DNA of 64,000 nt from positions 3,720,001 through 3,784,000 of the forward strand of contig NZ_SNWA01000001.1 of the NCBI RefSeq assembly GCF_004361815.1, in the 5' to 3' direction. Positions 46,262 through 55,668 of this stretch are shown here, piece after piece. The translations under genes and the position numbers were made by a program. Below the pieces are notes generated by a model. It did no database searches and was not told where the DNA came from. It saw only the letters and a list, made by a program, of their open reading frames with translations. The stretch is from Paraburkholderia sp. BL10I2N1 (GTDB lineage Bacteria; Pseudomonadota; Gammaproteobacteria; Burkholderiales; Burkholderiaceae). The number at the start of each line of letters is the position of its first letter. The stretch's first letter is position 1.

Positions 46262-47131
46262 TCATCCGGCGTTTTTGACTTCCGGCTTGAGCGACAGCGG
46301 ATCGGTCGGATTGCGCTGCTGTTCGATATCTTCGTGCCGCAGCCGTACCGTCTCCAGAATTCCCGGATGCGTGATGATGTAGAAACCGCCCGACTCAATG
46401 GCCTCGAACGTCATTCTGGCGACATCTGCCGCGCTCAGCTTGCCCGACTGCACCGCACGATGCAGCTGCTTGCCGGCGGCCAGTTGCGAGCGCGTGGGGA
46501 CGGCGTCGTTGCGCAGCGCGTTTGGACGCGCGCGCTCTGCATCGGCGATGCCCGTCGGCACGAAAGCCGGACACAGCAATGAGCAGCCCACCGGACCGCC
46601 GGCGTTTTTCAGGTCGTGATAGAGCGTCTCCGTGAGCGAAACGACAGCGTGCTTCGACGCGTTGTAAATCCCCATCGAAGGGGGCGACAGCAGCCCCGCG
46701 ACCGACGCCGTGTTGACGATGTGCGCAGGCTCGTTCTGGCGCAGCATGATCGGCGTAAAGACGCGCACGCCGTGCGCGACGCCCATCACGTTGACGTTGA
46801 AGACCCAGGCCCAGTCGTTCGCACTGCATTCCCACAGGAAGCCGCCCGCGCCGACGCCTGCGTTGTTGAACAGCAGATGGACCTTGCCGAAGGCGTCGAG
46901 GGCTGCGAGCGCCAGCGCTTCGACCTGCGACGCGTCGGAGACGTCAGTGGGCACGCCGATCGCGTCGGCGCCCGTAGCGCGCAGCGCATCGACGGCTTGT
47001 GCCAGCGCATTCGCGTCGACATCCGCAAGCACCAGCTTCATGCCGAGTGCCGCGCCCTTCTCCGCAAACGCGCGGCCGAAACCGCTCGCCGCGCCGGTGA
47101 TCACGGCCACGCGGCCATTGAATTCGAGCAT
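46262..47131 (-). CDS. SDR family oxidoreductase
   Basis: 289 residues. Rossmann motif VAVITGAASGFGRAFAEKGA, then FNNAGVGAGG, and the active site S...YNASK in NTASVAGLLSPPSMGIYNASKH (Tyr/Lys pair), giving an NAD(P)-dependent alcohol dehydrogenase or ketoreductase. The end HPGILETVRLRHEDIEQQ is typical of the bacterial short-chain group often annotated with acyl or fatty alcohol roles. It follows the MDR reductase gene by 136 bases. Confidence 0.92.
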   Translation of the reverse strand: MLEFNGRVAVITGAASGFGRAFAEKGAALGMKLVLADVDANALAQAVDALRATGADAIGVPTDVSDASQVEALALAALDAFGKVHLLFNNAGVGAGGFLWECSANDWAWVFNVNVMGVAHGVRVFTPIMLRQNEPAHIVNTASVAGLLSPPSMGIYNASKHAVVSLTETLYHDLKNAGGPVGCSLLCPAFVPTGIADAERARPNALRNDAVPTRSQLAAGKQLHRAVQSGKLSAADVARMTFEAIESGGFYIITHPGILETVRLRHEDIEQQRNPTDPLSLKPEVKNAG

Positions 47132-47267
47132 CCTGCCTCCCTGTACTCCCTGTATTTTGCGCGGGCGCCGGTTGCATTCGCGACGCCCTCGGGGCTGGCG
47201 TGTGCCAGGTGAGCTTCGCGAGCCTTTGCACCGCGGCGTCGTGCCCGCGTGCCCGATGTGCGGGACT

Positions 47268-48266
47268 TCAGACCAGCTTGACGAGTTGCTTGCCCAGGTT
47301 CTTGCCCTTCAGCATGCCAAGGAACGCTTCGGGCGCGTTTTCGAGCCCCTGCGCGATGGTCTCGCGATACTGCAGCTTCTTCTGTGCGACGAGCGTGCCA
47401 AGTTGCTTGAGCGCTTCGGGCCACACCTCCATATGCTCGCTGACGATGAAGCCCTGCACCAGAAGCCGCTGAGTCAGTATCAGACCAGGATGCCTGAGCG
47501 GCAACGGCGCGCTGTCGTACCCCGAGATCATTCCGCACAGCGCGATCCGCCCGAACGCGTTCATACGCGCAAGCGTTGCATCGAGCACTTCGCCGCCTAC
47601 GTTCTCGAAGTAGCCGTCAACGCCATCCGGCGTAGCGGCCTTCAGATCCTGGTACAGGTTGCCCGCCTTGTAATCGACGCACGCATCGAAGCCGAGCGTC
47701 TCGACCACATAGCGGCACTTTTCCTCGCCGCCTGCGATGCCGACCGCGCGGCAACCCGTGAGCTTTGCCAGTTGCCCGACGACACTGCCCACCGCACCGC
47801 TCGCCGCGCTGACCACGACGGTCTCTCCCGCCTTCGGCGTGATGATCCGGTTCAGGCCATACCATGCTGTCACACCCGTCATGCCGACCGGCCCAAGATA
47901 CGCGGACAGCGGCACGTACGTCGTATCGACCCTCTGGATACCGCTACCGTCGGACGTGCCGTATTCCTGCCAGCCGAACAGGCCGACGACCTTGTCACCA
48001 ACGGCAAACTTCGGATTCTTCGACTCCACCACCTCACCGACCGTGCCGCCGATCATCACCTCGTTGAGCGGTTGCGGCAGCGCATACGATTTGCTTTCGT
48101 TCATGCGACCACGCATGTACGGATCGAGCGACAGATAGTGATTCCGCACGCGCACCTGGCCATCGGCGAGCGGCGGCAGCGGCGTTTCGACGAGCTTGAA
48201 GTTCTCGGTCGACGCGGCGCCCTGCGGACGGGACACCAGCAGGATCTGGCGATTGATTTGAGTCAT
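47268..48266 (-). CDS. NADP-dependent oxidoreductase (MDR, leukotriene B4 dehydrogenase-like)
   Basis: 332 residues. Zinc-free MDR: YLSLDPYMRGRMNESKSY at the start, nucleotide-binding VVSAASGAVGSVVGQLAKL, GIAGGEEKCRYVVETLGFDAC and the late YFENVGGEVLDATL with MISGYDS. Members such as CurA reduce alpha,beta-unsaturated ketones with NADPH. Its place with an SDR and a thioesterase suggests enone or acyl chemistry. Confidence 0.93.
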   Translation of the reverse strand: MTQINRQILLVSRPQGAASTENFKLVETPLPPLADGQVRVRNHYLSLDPYMRGRMNESKSYALPQPLNEVMIGGTVGEVVESKNPKFAVGDKVVGLFGWQEYGTSDGSGIQRVDTTYVPLSAYLGPVGMTGVTAWYGLNRIITPKAGETVVVSAASGAVGSVVGQLAKLTGCRAVGIAGGEEKCRYVVETLGFDACVDYKAGNLYQDLKAATPDGVDGYFENVGGEVLDATLARMNAFGRIALCGMISGYDSAPLPLRHPGLILTQRLLVQGFIVSEHMEVWPEALKQLGTLVAQKKLQYRETIAQGLENAPEAFLGMLKGKNLGKQLVKLV

Positions 48267-48386
48267 GGGAATTACCTCTGCAGTTTGCGCGCCGGGTCGA
48301 TCCAGATCGATCGGGCGCGGGGAACGTGGAATGCACGCGGCGCGGCAACGGACACGTCCTGAATGTTTGCAAGTCCATGGGCGGGA

Positions 48387-48887
48387 TCAACCGTCGCTTG
48401 GACCCGGTGTCGCGGACGGATCGCTACGCAGCCGCTGCTGCTTCACATCGCGGCCCACAGCGAGACGCCGCATATATTTGAACGTGCCGAGCGCTTTCGC
48501 CACGAAGTGGCCCTCGGTGTCGCGGATTTCGCCTTCGCAATAAGCCATCGTGGTCGAGCGATGCAACACGCGGCCCGTCGCGCGCAGTTCGCCGCGCCCG
48601 GGCTGCATGAAGTTGACCTTCATCTCGACAGTGACGACACCGACGCCATCGCCCGCGACGCTACGCGCGGCCATGGCGAGGGCGACGTCCGCGAGGGTCA
48701 TCGTCACGCCGCCGTGCGCGACGTCCCAGGTGTTCAGCAGTTGCGGCTGCAGCGGCAGCACGACTTCGCTGACACCATCGGCGGCCGACACGAGTTTCGC
48801 CCCGATATGATCGATGAACGGGCTTTCCACTATCGGTGTCGAGCGTTCGTTCGCGCGACCGGCTGCGGGTTTCTGTGCGTCAGTCAT
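48387..48887 (-). CDS. PaaI-type hotdog thioesterase
   Basis: 166 residues. The hotdog fold is clear from PFIDHIGAKLVSAADGVSEV, NTWDVAHGGVTMTLADVALA (catalytic-site helix), VTVEMKVNFMQPGRGEL and ATGRVLHRSTTMAYCEGEI. PaaI-like enzymes hydrolyse aryl- or acyl-CoA. It lies 9 bases after the Dabb gene and in the same cluster as the oxidoreductases. Confidence 0.92.
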   Translation of the reverse strand: MTDAQKPAAGRANERSTPIVESPFIDHIGAKLVSAADGVSEVVLPLQPQLLNTWDVAHGGVTMTLADVALAMAARSVAGDGVGVVTVEMKVNFMQPGRGELRATGRVLHRSTTMAYCEGEIRDTEGHFVAKALGTFKYMRRLAVGRDVKQQRLRSDPSATPGPSDG

Positions 48888-48896
48888 CGTCGCGCG

Positions 48897-49199
48897 TCAG
48901 ACTTCATAATCGACACACTGGCGGGCTTCACGCACCGCACCAGCGAACGTCTTGAGCGCTTCGTGCGCCGGGTGGACCTGATAGGCGTCGAGGGCCGCCT
49001 TGTCGACGAAATCGGAGACGAGCACGACGTCGAACGTCGATTCAAGGCCGGGACTCGCGAGGCCCACTTCCAGATGCAGGATGCCCGGCACGATGTCGCG
49101 GCAGCCTTCAAGTTTTTCTTTTAGTTTCAGCGCGTTTTCTTCGCGGCTTGCGCCTTCGGCTGAGTCCTTCAGTTTCCACATCACGATATGTCGAATCAT
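48897..49199 (-). CDS. Dabb (stress-responsive alpha/beta barrel) protein
   Basis: 100 residues from the ATG giving MIRHIVMWKLKDSAEG, the normal family start; the longer frame is upstream non-coding. Family features: MIRHIVMWKLK, a DIVPGILHLEVGL beta strand, VLVSDFVDKAALDAYQVHPA and HEALKTFAGAV. Dabb proteins are small ferredoxin-like dimers; some cyclise polyketides. First gene of the five-gene cluster; role unknown. Confidence 0.9.
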   Translation of the reverse strand: MIRHIVMWKLKDSAEGASREENALKLKEKLEGCRDIVPGILHLEVGLASPGLESTFDVVLVSDFVDKAALDAYQVHPAHEALKTFAGAVREARQCVDYEV

Positions 49200-49378
49200 G
49201 GCGTTCGTAGCGCTTCGCTCTAGTCCGTTAAATAGATTGCCAGGCTTACTCAGCTGGCCTCTCCGGCTTTCCTCGCGTTCATAGTCGTTCGCCGGAAACT
49301 GCGGCCATCCGATGAAAAACCGGCAAAAAAACCGGGTTTCATTTAAACGCTCGGAAACCGATACCCGGTTTTTCACCC

Positions 49379-49615
49379 ATGGCGCTCTCAGACATCAAGA
49401 TCAGACAGGCCAGAGTAAGTTGGAAGCCTATCAAATTTACCGACTCCAATGGTCATTATGTTGAAGTGAAGCCGAACGGCTCGAAGCGCTGGCGTTATCG
49501 ATACGAGTTGGCCGGGAAGGAAAATAGTTTCGAGCCAGGCTTGAGGACTTGCCGTGCGGTCAGAAGAACCGGCAGCTGTTGCGGTGAACGGGACATCTGC
49601 TTGGCGCTTATATGA
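49379..49615 (+). pseudogene. P4-type integrase N-terminal stub (DUF4102)
   Basis: The first 42 residues match the start of a P4-like tyrosine integrase arm-binding domain: MALSDIKIRQARVSWKPIKF, TDSNGHYVEVKPNGSKRWRY and RYELAGKENSFE. After that the frame becomes unrelated and stops at about residue 78. The catalytic domain is absent, so it cannot recombine DNA. It marks an old element insertion between the Dabb gene and hpnJ. No tRNA or attachment repeat was found nearby. Confidence 0.75.
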
Positions 49616-49967
49616 TCGCCAACGGCAAGGTAATCTCACTGTAACGCTCGACCAAGGGGGAAACCCCCGGTTTGCAATGTCGAGCCCGCAAGTCGTAGTA
49701 TTGTTAATCGTCCTGCTTTCCCCGGTGATAGCCATCTCCGTCTGGGTAAGTCAATGCCGTTCGGTTTTGAAGGGACCGTGATGAATCGATACCCCTCTTG
49801 TCTGTCCCCGAATTCCCACATGGGACGGGATGAAGGCGGTCGTACAGTGCATCCAGCGACCGACCCATTCTTGAGCGCATGGATCAGATTCCGAACATCG
49901 CCTATGCCCGGCGAGTCCCTGCGGGTGACTGACTCGCTCAAGCAGACAATTGTCTTTGAGAGCATCT
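49616..49967. other. Gene-free interval after the integrase stub
   Basis: About 350 bases without a supported gene. The short frames here lack family features. The hpnJ start codon is at the end; a ribosome site is weak (TTTGAGAGC). Confidence 0.4.
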
Positions 49968-51389
49968 ATGAAAACGTTGCTTCTGCAGGCACCCTCATTT
50001 GACGGCTTCGACGGTGGAGCGGGCTCACGTTTCCAGACGAAGCGCGAGATTCGTTCATTCTGGTATCCAACCTGGCTCGCCCAGCCCGCTGCGCTGATCG
50101 AGAATAGCCGCCTCCTGGATGCTCCCGCAGACGGCCTATCCCTGGATACGTCTCTTGACATTGCCGAGCAGTACGACCTTGTCATCATTCATACGAGCAG
50201 TCCGTCGTTTCCGAGCGATGTCCAATTCGCAGAGCATTTAAAACGACGTAAATCCACGATCCTCATCGGGATGGTCGGGGCAAAAGTCGCCGTCGATCCT
50301 CACGGCTCGCTTACAGCGAGTGATGCGATCGACTTCGTGTGCCGCGAAGAATTCGACTTCACATGTCGCGACATCGCGCAAGGGCTCCCATTCGAGTCGA
50401 TTCCCGGTCTTAGCTATCGTCTGCCCGACGGCGGAATCCTGCACAACGATGCCCGGCCAATTCTTGAAGACATGGACCAGCTGCCGTTCGTTGCGCCCAT
50501 CTATAAGCGCGACCTGATGAGCAAAAATTACTTCAGCGGCTACCTCAAACACCCGTATGTGTCGATCTACACGGGTCGAGGCTGCAAATCCAGGTGCACC
50601 TTTTGCCTCTGGCCGCAGACGGTCGGGGGCCATCGCTATCGCACACGTTCGGTCGAGAACGTCCTCGAAGAGGTGAAGTGGATCAGGGACAACATGCCCG
50701 AGATCAAGGAGATCATGTTTGATGACGATACCTTTACCGATCTCAGACCGAGAGCCGAAGAGATCGCTCGCGGTCTTGGCAAATTAGGCGTGACGTGGTC
50801 GTGCAACGCGAAAGCGAATGTGCCTTACTCAACCCTCAAAGTGATGAGGGAAAACGGGTTGCGGCTCTTGCTTGTCGGCTATGAATCCGGCGACGACCAG
50901 ATCCTCGTGAACGTCAAGAAGGGGCTACGAACCGATATGGCGCGCCGCTTCAGTGACGATTGCCGCAAGCTCGGCATCAAGATCCACGGCACGTTCATTG
51001 TTGGACTGCCCGGCGAAACGCGCGAAACAATCAAGAAGACGATCCAATACGCGAAAGAAATCAATCCCCACACGATCCAGGTGTCACTCGCTGCGCCCTA
51101 TCCCGGTACGCTCCTTCATAAGCAAGCGGTCGAGAATGGATGGCTGAAAGACAGCAAGGTCATCACGCTCGTCGATGCCAGGGGCACCCAGTCTTCAGCG
51201 ATCGGCTATCCGCACCTGTCACGCGAAGAGATCTATCGCAGCGTGGAGGAATTCTATAAGCGCTTCTATTTCAGACCGACGAAGATCTGGGAAATCGTCC
51301 GCGAGATGCTGGTCAGCTGGGAGATGATGAAACGGCGCCTGCAAGAAGGCGTGCAGTTCTTCAAATTTCTCCGGGCGCACAAGGCATGA
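49968..51389 (+). CDS. hpnJ: Hopanoid biosynthesis radical SAM protein HpnJ
   Basis: 473 residues from the ATG giving MKTLLLQAPSFDGFDGG, the HpnJ hallmark start. An N-terminal cobalamin-binding-like domain (MVGAKVAVDPHGSL region) is followed by the radical SAM domain with the CxxxCxxC cluster motif GRGCKSRCTFCLWPQTVGGH near residue 205, then FDDDTFTDLRPRAEEI and FIVGLPGETRETI. HpnJ makes the cyclitol ether head group of bacteriohopanetetrol from the glucosamine form, at the membrane. Other hopanoid genes are absent here, so it is a lone copy beside an integrase stub. Confidence 0.93.
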   Translation: MKTLLLQAPSFDGFDGGAGSRFQTKREIRSFWYPTWLAQPAALIENSRLLDAPADGLSLDTSLDIAEQYDLVIIHTSSPSFPSDVQFAEHLKRRKSTILIGMVGAKVAVDPHGSLTASDAIDFVCREEFDFTCRDIAQGLPFESIPGLSYRLPDGGILHNDARPILEDMDQLPFVAPIYKRDLMSKNYFSGYLKHPYVSIYTGRGCKSRCTFCLWPQTVGGHRYRTRSVENVLEEVKWIRDNMPEIKEIMFDDDTFTDLRPRAEEIARGLGKLGVTWSCNAKANVPYSTLKVMRENGLRLLLVGYESGDDQILVNVKKGLRTDMARRFSDDCRKLGIKIHGTFIVGLPGETRETIKKTIQYAKEINPHTIQVSLAAPYPGTLLHKQAVENGWLKDSKVITLVDARGTQSSAIGYPHLSREEIYRSVEEFYKRFYFRPTKIWEIVREMLVSWEMMKRRLQEGVQFFKFLRAHKA

Positions 51390-51543
51390 GGCACGGGGCC
51401 CGATCCACGTTTCCTGCCTCTAACGGCAGAAACGGCTTTGTGATGCATGGACGCCCCTGGTTTGCCAGGCTTCATGTTGCGATGCTTCAAAGGTCTTGAT
51501 TGCAGTCATGCAGCCGGACTAGTCGCAAGTGTCGGAGGTCCCA

Positions 51544-51762
51544 ATGAAGAAATCCGAAAGGCGGGTTGCGATTGCATTAGTGGGCGTCGCCATCTGGCTT
51601 GGTGGTCTCTATTTCGCCATTACCGGACTGGTCTATGACCGGACCATGACATTCCGTTACGGCGCGCTCGCCATTTTTGTCGGTGTGTTGATCGTGGTCG
51701 TTGCGTTGAACCTGATTTCAGTTCCAGGCTTGCCGCGCAAGAAAAAGCAGATCCCGCGATAG
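51544..51762 (+). CDS. Small two-helix membrane protein
   Basis: 72 residues; GGAGG lies 5 bases before the ATG. A basic N-terminus (MKKSERR), helix 1 (VAIALVGVAIWLGGLYFAIT), a short loop, helix 2 (YGALAIFVGVLIVVVALNLI) and a basic tail (PRKKKQIPR). Both ends are predicted in the cytosol. I do not recognise the family; it sits between hpnJ and the phosphoketolase gene. Confidence 0.6.
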   Translation: MKKSERRVAIALVGVAIWLGGLYFAITGLVYDRTMTFRYGALAIFVGVLIVVVALNLISVPGLPRKKKQIPR

Positions 51763-52072
51763 CAGCGTGCTCACGGCACTACGACGGCCGGCGCTGCTGC
51801 GTAGGACCCGTTCAAGTCATTCTCCACTCGGAAATTCCGCGTGTCGGACCGCGGCTCTGAACTGCTCGACTCGCAACGGGACCACCCTTGCAATTTACGC
51901 ATGGTGACGTATTCTGCCTTGTTGAATGTTCATGGCGTTTGCGAAGAGCGCCCGGTCGTAGAGGGTCCGCCGAAAGGCGCAACGAGGCCCGATCAATCAC
52001 ATACACCTGCGCAGCGCACCCGGCGCATTCCACGCCCCTCGGGATGAGGCTGCAAGGACAGGAGACGTCGGT
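51763..52072. other. Gene-free interval upstream of phosphoketolase
   Basis: 310 bases without a supported gene. The ribosome site AGGAGA at 52059-52064 precedes the phosphoketolase start. Promoter elements are not assigned. Confidence 0.4.
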
Positions 52073-54469
52073 ATGGGCAAACATCCCGCCACAGACGCTT
52101 CGCGGCAGACCTCACCCGGCAGCGACGAGCTTCAACTGATCGATGCGTGGTGGCGCGCATGCAACTACCTTTCAGTTGGCATGATTTTTCTGTTGGACAA
52201 TCCACTGTTGCGCGAGCCGTTGAAAGCCGAACACGTCAAGCACCGCCTTCTCGGACACTGGGGCGCCAGCCCGGCTCTATCGTTCGTTTGGGCTCATCTT
52301 AATCGCGTGATCAAACGCGACGACCTCGACGTGATCTTCATGGCGGGCCCCGGACATGGGGCACCGGGCGTACTCGGTCCCGCCTACCTGGAAGGCACCT
52401 ACTCGGAGGTCTATCCGGACAAGAGCGAAGATACGGAGGGCATGCAAAAGTTCTTCAAACAGTTCTCGTTTCCTGGTCATATCGGCTCGCACGTGACGCC
52501 GGAGACCCCCGGCTCGATCCACGAAGGCGGCGAGCTCGGCTATAGCCTGTCGCATGCCTATGGCGCTGCACTCGATAGCCCCGATCTCATCGTGGCCTGC
52601 GTGGTCGGCGATGGCGAGGCGGAGACCGGACCGCTCGCCACCGCCTGGCACTCGAACAAGTTCATCAACCCCCTGCGGGACGGCACCGTGCTGCCGATCC
52701 TGAATCTGAACGGCTACAAGATTGCGAATCCGACCATCCTCGCTCGCATCAGCAGCGAGGAACTGGAAGCGCTCTTCGTCGGCTATGGCTACAAACCCCA
52801 TTTCGTAGAAGGATCGGATCACGCGGAAATGCATCGGAAGATGGCGAGTACGCTCGATACCGTTCTTGCCGAAATTCGCGCCATCCATGAGAAGGCGCGC
52901 GTGCACGGCAATGTCGAGCGGCCACGCTGGCCGATGATCGTGCTGCGCACGCCGAAAGGCTGGAGCGGACCGAAGGAGATCAATGGGCACAAGGTCGAAG
53001 GCTCGTGGCGTTCGCATCAGGTGCCATTCGCGGACGCGCGCAACAACCCCGTGAATCTCGAGGTGCTCGAGCAGTGGCTGCGCAGTTACCAGCCCGACGA
53101 GCTCTTCGATGCCGACGGCCGTCTGATTCCAGAGCTCAAGGCGCTATCCCCCGAAGGCACGCGGCGCATGAGCGCCAATCCGCATGCCAATGGCGGCGTG
53201 TTGCGCAGGGAACTGAAACTGCCCGATTTCCGGGCCTATGCGGTCGATGTTGCGCACGCGGGCCAGGTGCTGCATGAGAACACGCGTCCGCTCGGCGAGT
53301 TTCTGCGCGACATCATGCGCGAAAACATGAGCACCTTCCGCGTGTTCGGCCCGGACGAAACGGCCTCGAACCGTCTTCAGGCGATTTACGAGGTCAGCAA
53401 GAAGGTGTGGATGGCCGACCTGCTTCCAGAGGATGAGGACGGCGGCGAACTGGCACGCGACGGCCGCGTGATGGAAATGCTGTCGGAGCACACGCTGATG
53501 GGATGGCTCGAAGGTTATCTGCTGTCGGGCCGCCACGGCTTCTTCCATACCTATGAAGCGTTCGCGCACGTGGTGGATTCGATGTTCAACCAGCACGCGA
53601 AATGGCTCGACATCAGCAAGAATTACGTGCCGTGGCGCGCGTCGGTATCGTCGGAAAACATTCTGCTGTCGTCGACCGTCTGGCGCCAGGATCACAACGG
53701 CTTCTCGCACCAGGACCCTGGTTTCATCGACCTGGCCACCAACAAGAGCCCGTCAGTCACGCGCGTCTACCTTCCACCTGACGCGAACACGCTTCTGGTC
53801 GTGGCCGACCACTGCCTGCGCTCAACCAACCGCATCAACGTCATCGTGGCGGACAAGCAGAAGCACCTGCAGTTCACCACCATCGAGGAAGCCGTTGTTC
53901 ACTGTGCAAAAGGCATGGGCGTGTGGAGACGCGCGAGCAACGATGAGAATGACGAACCCGACGTCGTGATGGCGTCGTGCGGTGACGTCGCCACCCAGGA
54001 GTCGCTAGCCGCGACGGCAATCCTGCGCGAACACCTGCCCGAACTCAAGCTCCGTTTCGTCAATGTGGTCGACCTGTTCAGGATGCAGCCGGCAAGCGAG
54101 CATCCGCACGGCTCGACCGAACGCGAATTCGACAGCCTGTTTACGATCGACAAACCGGTGATCTTCAACTTCCACGGTTACCCGTGGCTGATTCACAAGC
54201 TCGCATACCGCTTCCGCAATCACGAGCATCTTCACGTCCGGGGTTACAAGGAGAAGGGCAATATCAACACGCCGCTCGAACTGGCGATTCTGAATCAGGT
54301 GGACCGCTTCAACCTGGTGATCGACGTGCTCGACCGCGTGCCGCGCCTGCAAGGCAGAACCGCTCATCTCAGGGAGGACATGAGAAACGCGATCATCTGC
54401 CATCTGAACTATGCGCACACGCACGGCACGGACCGCGCCGACATCACCGACTGGGTGTGGCCAGGCTGA
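52073..54469 (+). CDS. xfp: Xylulose-5-phosphate/fructose-6-phosphate phosphoketolase
   Basis: 798 residues, the usual length. TPP-dependent features: [20 protein letters not shown] and [20 protein letters not shown] (the [11 protein letters not shown]/Mg site) in the first half, [14 protein letters not shown] in the centre, and [19 protein letters not shown] near the end. It cleaves xylulose-5-phosphate with phosphate to acetyl-phosphate and glyceraldehyde-3-phosphate. It converges with ldhA across 137 bases and the AspT carrier, a group that fits low-oxygen carbon use. Confidence 0.95.
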   Translation: MGKHPATDASRQTSPGSDELQLIDAWWRACNYLSVGMIFLLDNPLLREPLKAEHVKHRLLGHWGASPALSFVWAHLNRVIKRDDLDVIFMAGPGHGAPGVLGPAYLEGTYSEVYPDKSEDTEGMQKFFKQFSFPGHIGSHVTPETPGSIHEGGELGYSLSHAYGAALDSPDLIVACVVGDGEAETGPLATAWHSNKFINPLRDGTVLPILNLNGYKIANPTILARISSEELEALFVGYGYKPHFVEGSDHAEMHRKMASTLDTVLAEIRAIHEKARVHGNVERPRWPMIVLRTPKGWSGPKEINGHKVEGSWRSHQVPFADARNNPVNLEVLEQWLRSYQPDELFDADGRLIPELKALSPEGTRRMSANPHANGGVLRRELKLPDFRAYAVDVAHAGQVLHENTRPLGEFLRDIMRENMSTFRVFGPDETASNRLQAIYEVSKKVWMADLLPEDEDGGELARDGRVMEMLSEHTLMGWLEGYLLSGRHGFFHTYEAFAHVVDSMFNQHAKWLDISKNYVPWRASVSSENILLSSTVWRQDHNGFSHQDPGFIDLATNKSPSVTRVYLPPDANTLLVVADHCLRSTNRINVIVADKQKHLQFTTIEEAVVHCAKGMGVWRRASNDENDEPDVVMASCGDVATQESLAATAILREHLPELKLRFVNVVDLFRMQPASEHPHGSTEREFDSLFTIDKPVIFNFHGYPWLIHKLAYRFRNHEHLHVRGYKEKGNINTPLELAILNQVDRFNLVIDVLDRVPRLQGRTAHLREDMRNAIICHLNYAHTHGTDRADITDWVWPG

Positions 54470-54606
54470 GTATCCCGCCCGCTTGGCGCAGGGAAAGGCA
54501 ACGGCTGATCGGGCACGACGTGCACGGTGTGCCCTTCGGCTTCGCCGTGAGTGTCCAGTGCACCCGAGGCGGTCCGGAGACCTGGACCATCTGCCGTGCG
54601 CTGAGT

Positions 54607-55602
54607 TCAGCTCGCGCTGATTTCGTTTGAAAGCGGCTTGCCCGTCTCGAACTCCGTGATGCTTTGCAGCGTCGTCTCACAGATGGTCGTCACCGCTTCG
54701 CGCGTGAGAAAGGCCTGGTGCCCGGTCACGATCACGTTCGGGAACGTGACGAGCCGCTGCAGCACGTCGTCGGTGATGATGGTGCCGGAGAGATCACGAA
54801 AGAACAGGTCCGCCTCCTGCTCGTACACGTCGATCGCAAGGCCGCCCAGCTGCCCGCTCCTCAACGCATCGATGACCGCCTCCGTGTCGATGAGCCCGCC
54901 GCGGCTGGTGTTGATCAGAAGCGCGCCGGGCTTCGCGCGCGCGAGCATGTCCGCGTCGATGATGTGATATGTCTCCGGCGTGAGCGGGCAGTGCAGCGAG
55001 ATGACATCCGCGCGCTCGCCAATCTCCTTCGGCCGTGCATAGCGCGCGCCCAGCGCCTCGAATTCCGGTGACGGAAACTTGTCGTAGCCGATCACGTTGC
55101 AGCCGAACCCGAGCATGATCTTCGCGAACACGCGCCCGATCTTGCCCGTGCCGATCACGGCCACTGTCTTGCCGCACAGGTCGAAGCCCATCAGGCCGTC
55201 GAGGGAGAAGTTGAAGTCGCGCGTGCGGTTATAGGCGCGGTGAAGCTTGCGGTTGATCGCCATCAGCAAGGCGACCGCATGCTCGGCGACCGCGTTCGGC
55301 GAGTAGTCCACCACCCGCACTACCTTGATCCCGAGGTCCTGTGCCGCTTTCAGGTCGACGTTGTTATAGCCCGTGCAGCGCAGCGCAACGAGCTTCGTGC
55401 CGCCCCGCACGAGCGCCTGCAGCACGGCGGCGTCCGCCCGATCGTTGACGAAGATGCAGACGGCGCCGTGGCCCCCGGAGAGGCCGACCGTTTCGACGTC
55501 GAGCGGGACGTCGAAGTACTGGAGCCGATGGCTGTGCGCCGCGTTCGCGGCATTGAGATATTCGCGGTCGTAGGGCTTCGCGCTGAAGACGGCTATTTCC
55601 AT
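54607..55602 (-). CDS. ldhA: D-lactate dehydrogenase (2-hydroxyacid dehydrogenase family)
   Basis: 331 residues. NAD motif VAVIGTGKIGRVFAKIMLGF near residue 150, catalytic Arg in INTSRGGLIDTEAVIDAL, Glu in DVYEQEADLFF and His in VTGHQAFLTREAVTT. This is the LdhA-type subgroup that reduces pyruvate to D-lactate. It is in the opposite orientation to xfp. The AspT carrier gene lies 66 bases away on the same strand, probably co-transcribed. Confidence 0.92.
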   Translation of the reverse strand: MEIAVFSAKPYDREYLNAANAAHSHRLQYFDVPLDVETVGLSGGHGAVCIFVNDRADAAVLQALVRGGTKLVALRCTGYNNVDLKAAQDLGIKVVRVVDYSPNAVAEHAVALLMAINRKLHRAYNRTRDFNFSLDGLMGFDLCGKTVAVIGTGKIGRVFAKIMLGFGCNVIGYDKFPSPEFEALGARYARPKEIGERADVISLHCPLTPETYHIIDADMLARAKPGALLINTSRGGLIDTEAVIDALRSGQLGGLAIDVYEQEADLFFRDLSGTIITDDVLQRLVTFPNVIVTGHQAFLTREAVTTICETTLQSITEFETGKPLSNEISAS

Positions 55603-55668
55603 CGTGGCCTCCGTGGCTGGTTCGGGTTCAGGAGTTCGCAGGGGAATCGCAGAGGCTGCGCCATTACG

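Noticed and set aside
49554..49781. Forward frame with a hydrophobic stretch after the integrase stub
   Set aside because: Its start has no ribosome site and its first half is a shadow of integrase remains; the hydrophobic part alone is weak evidence.
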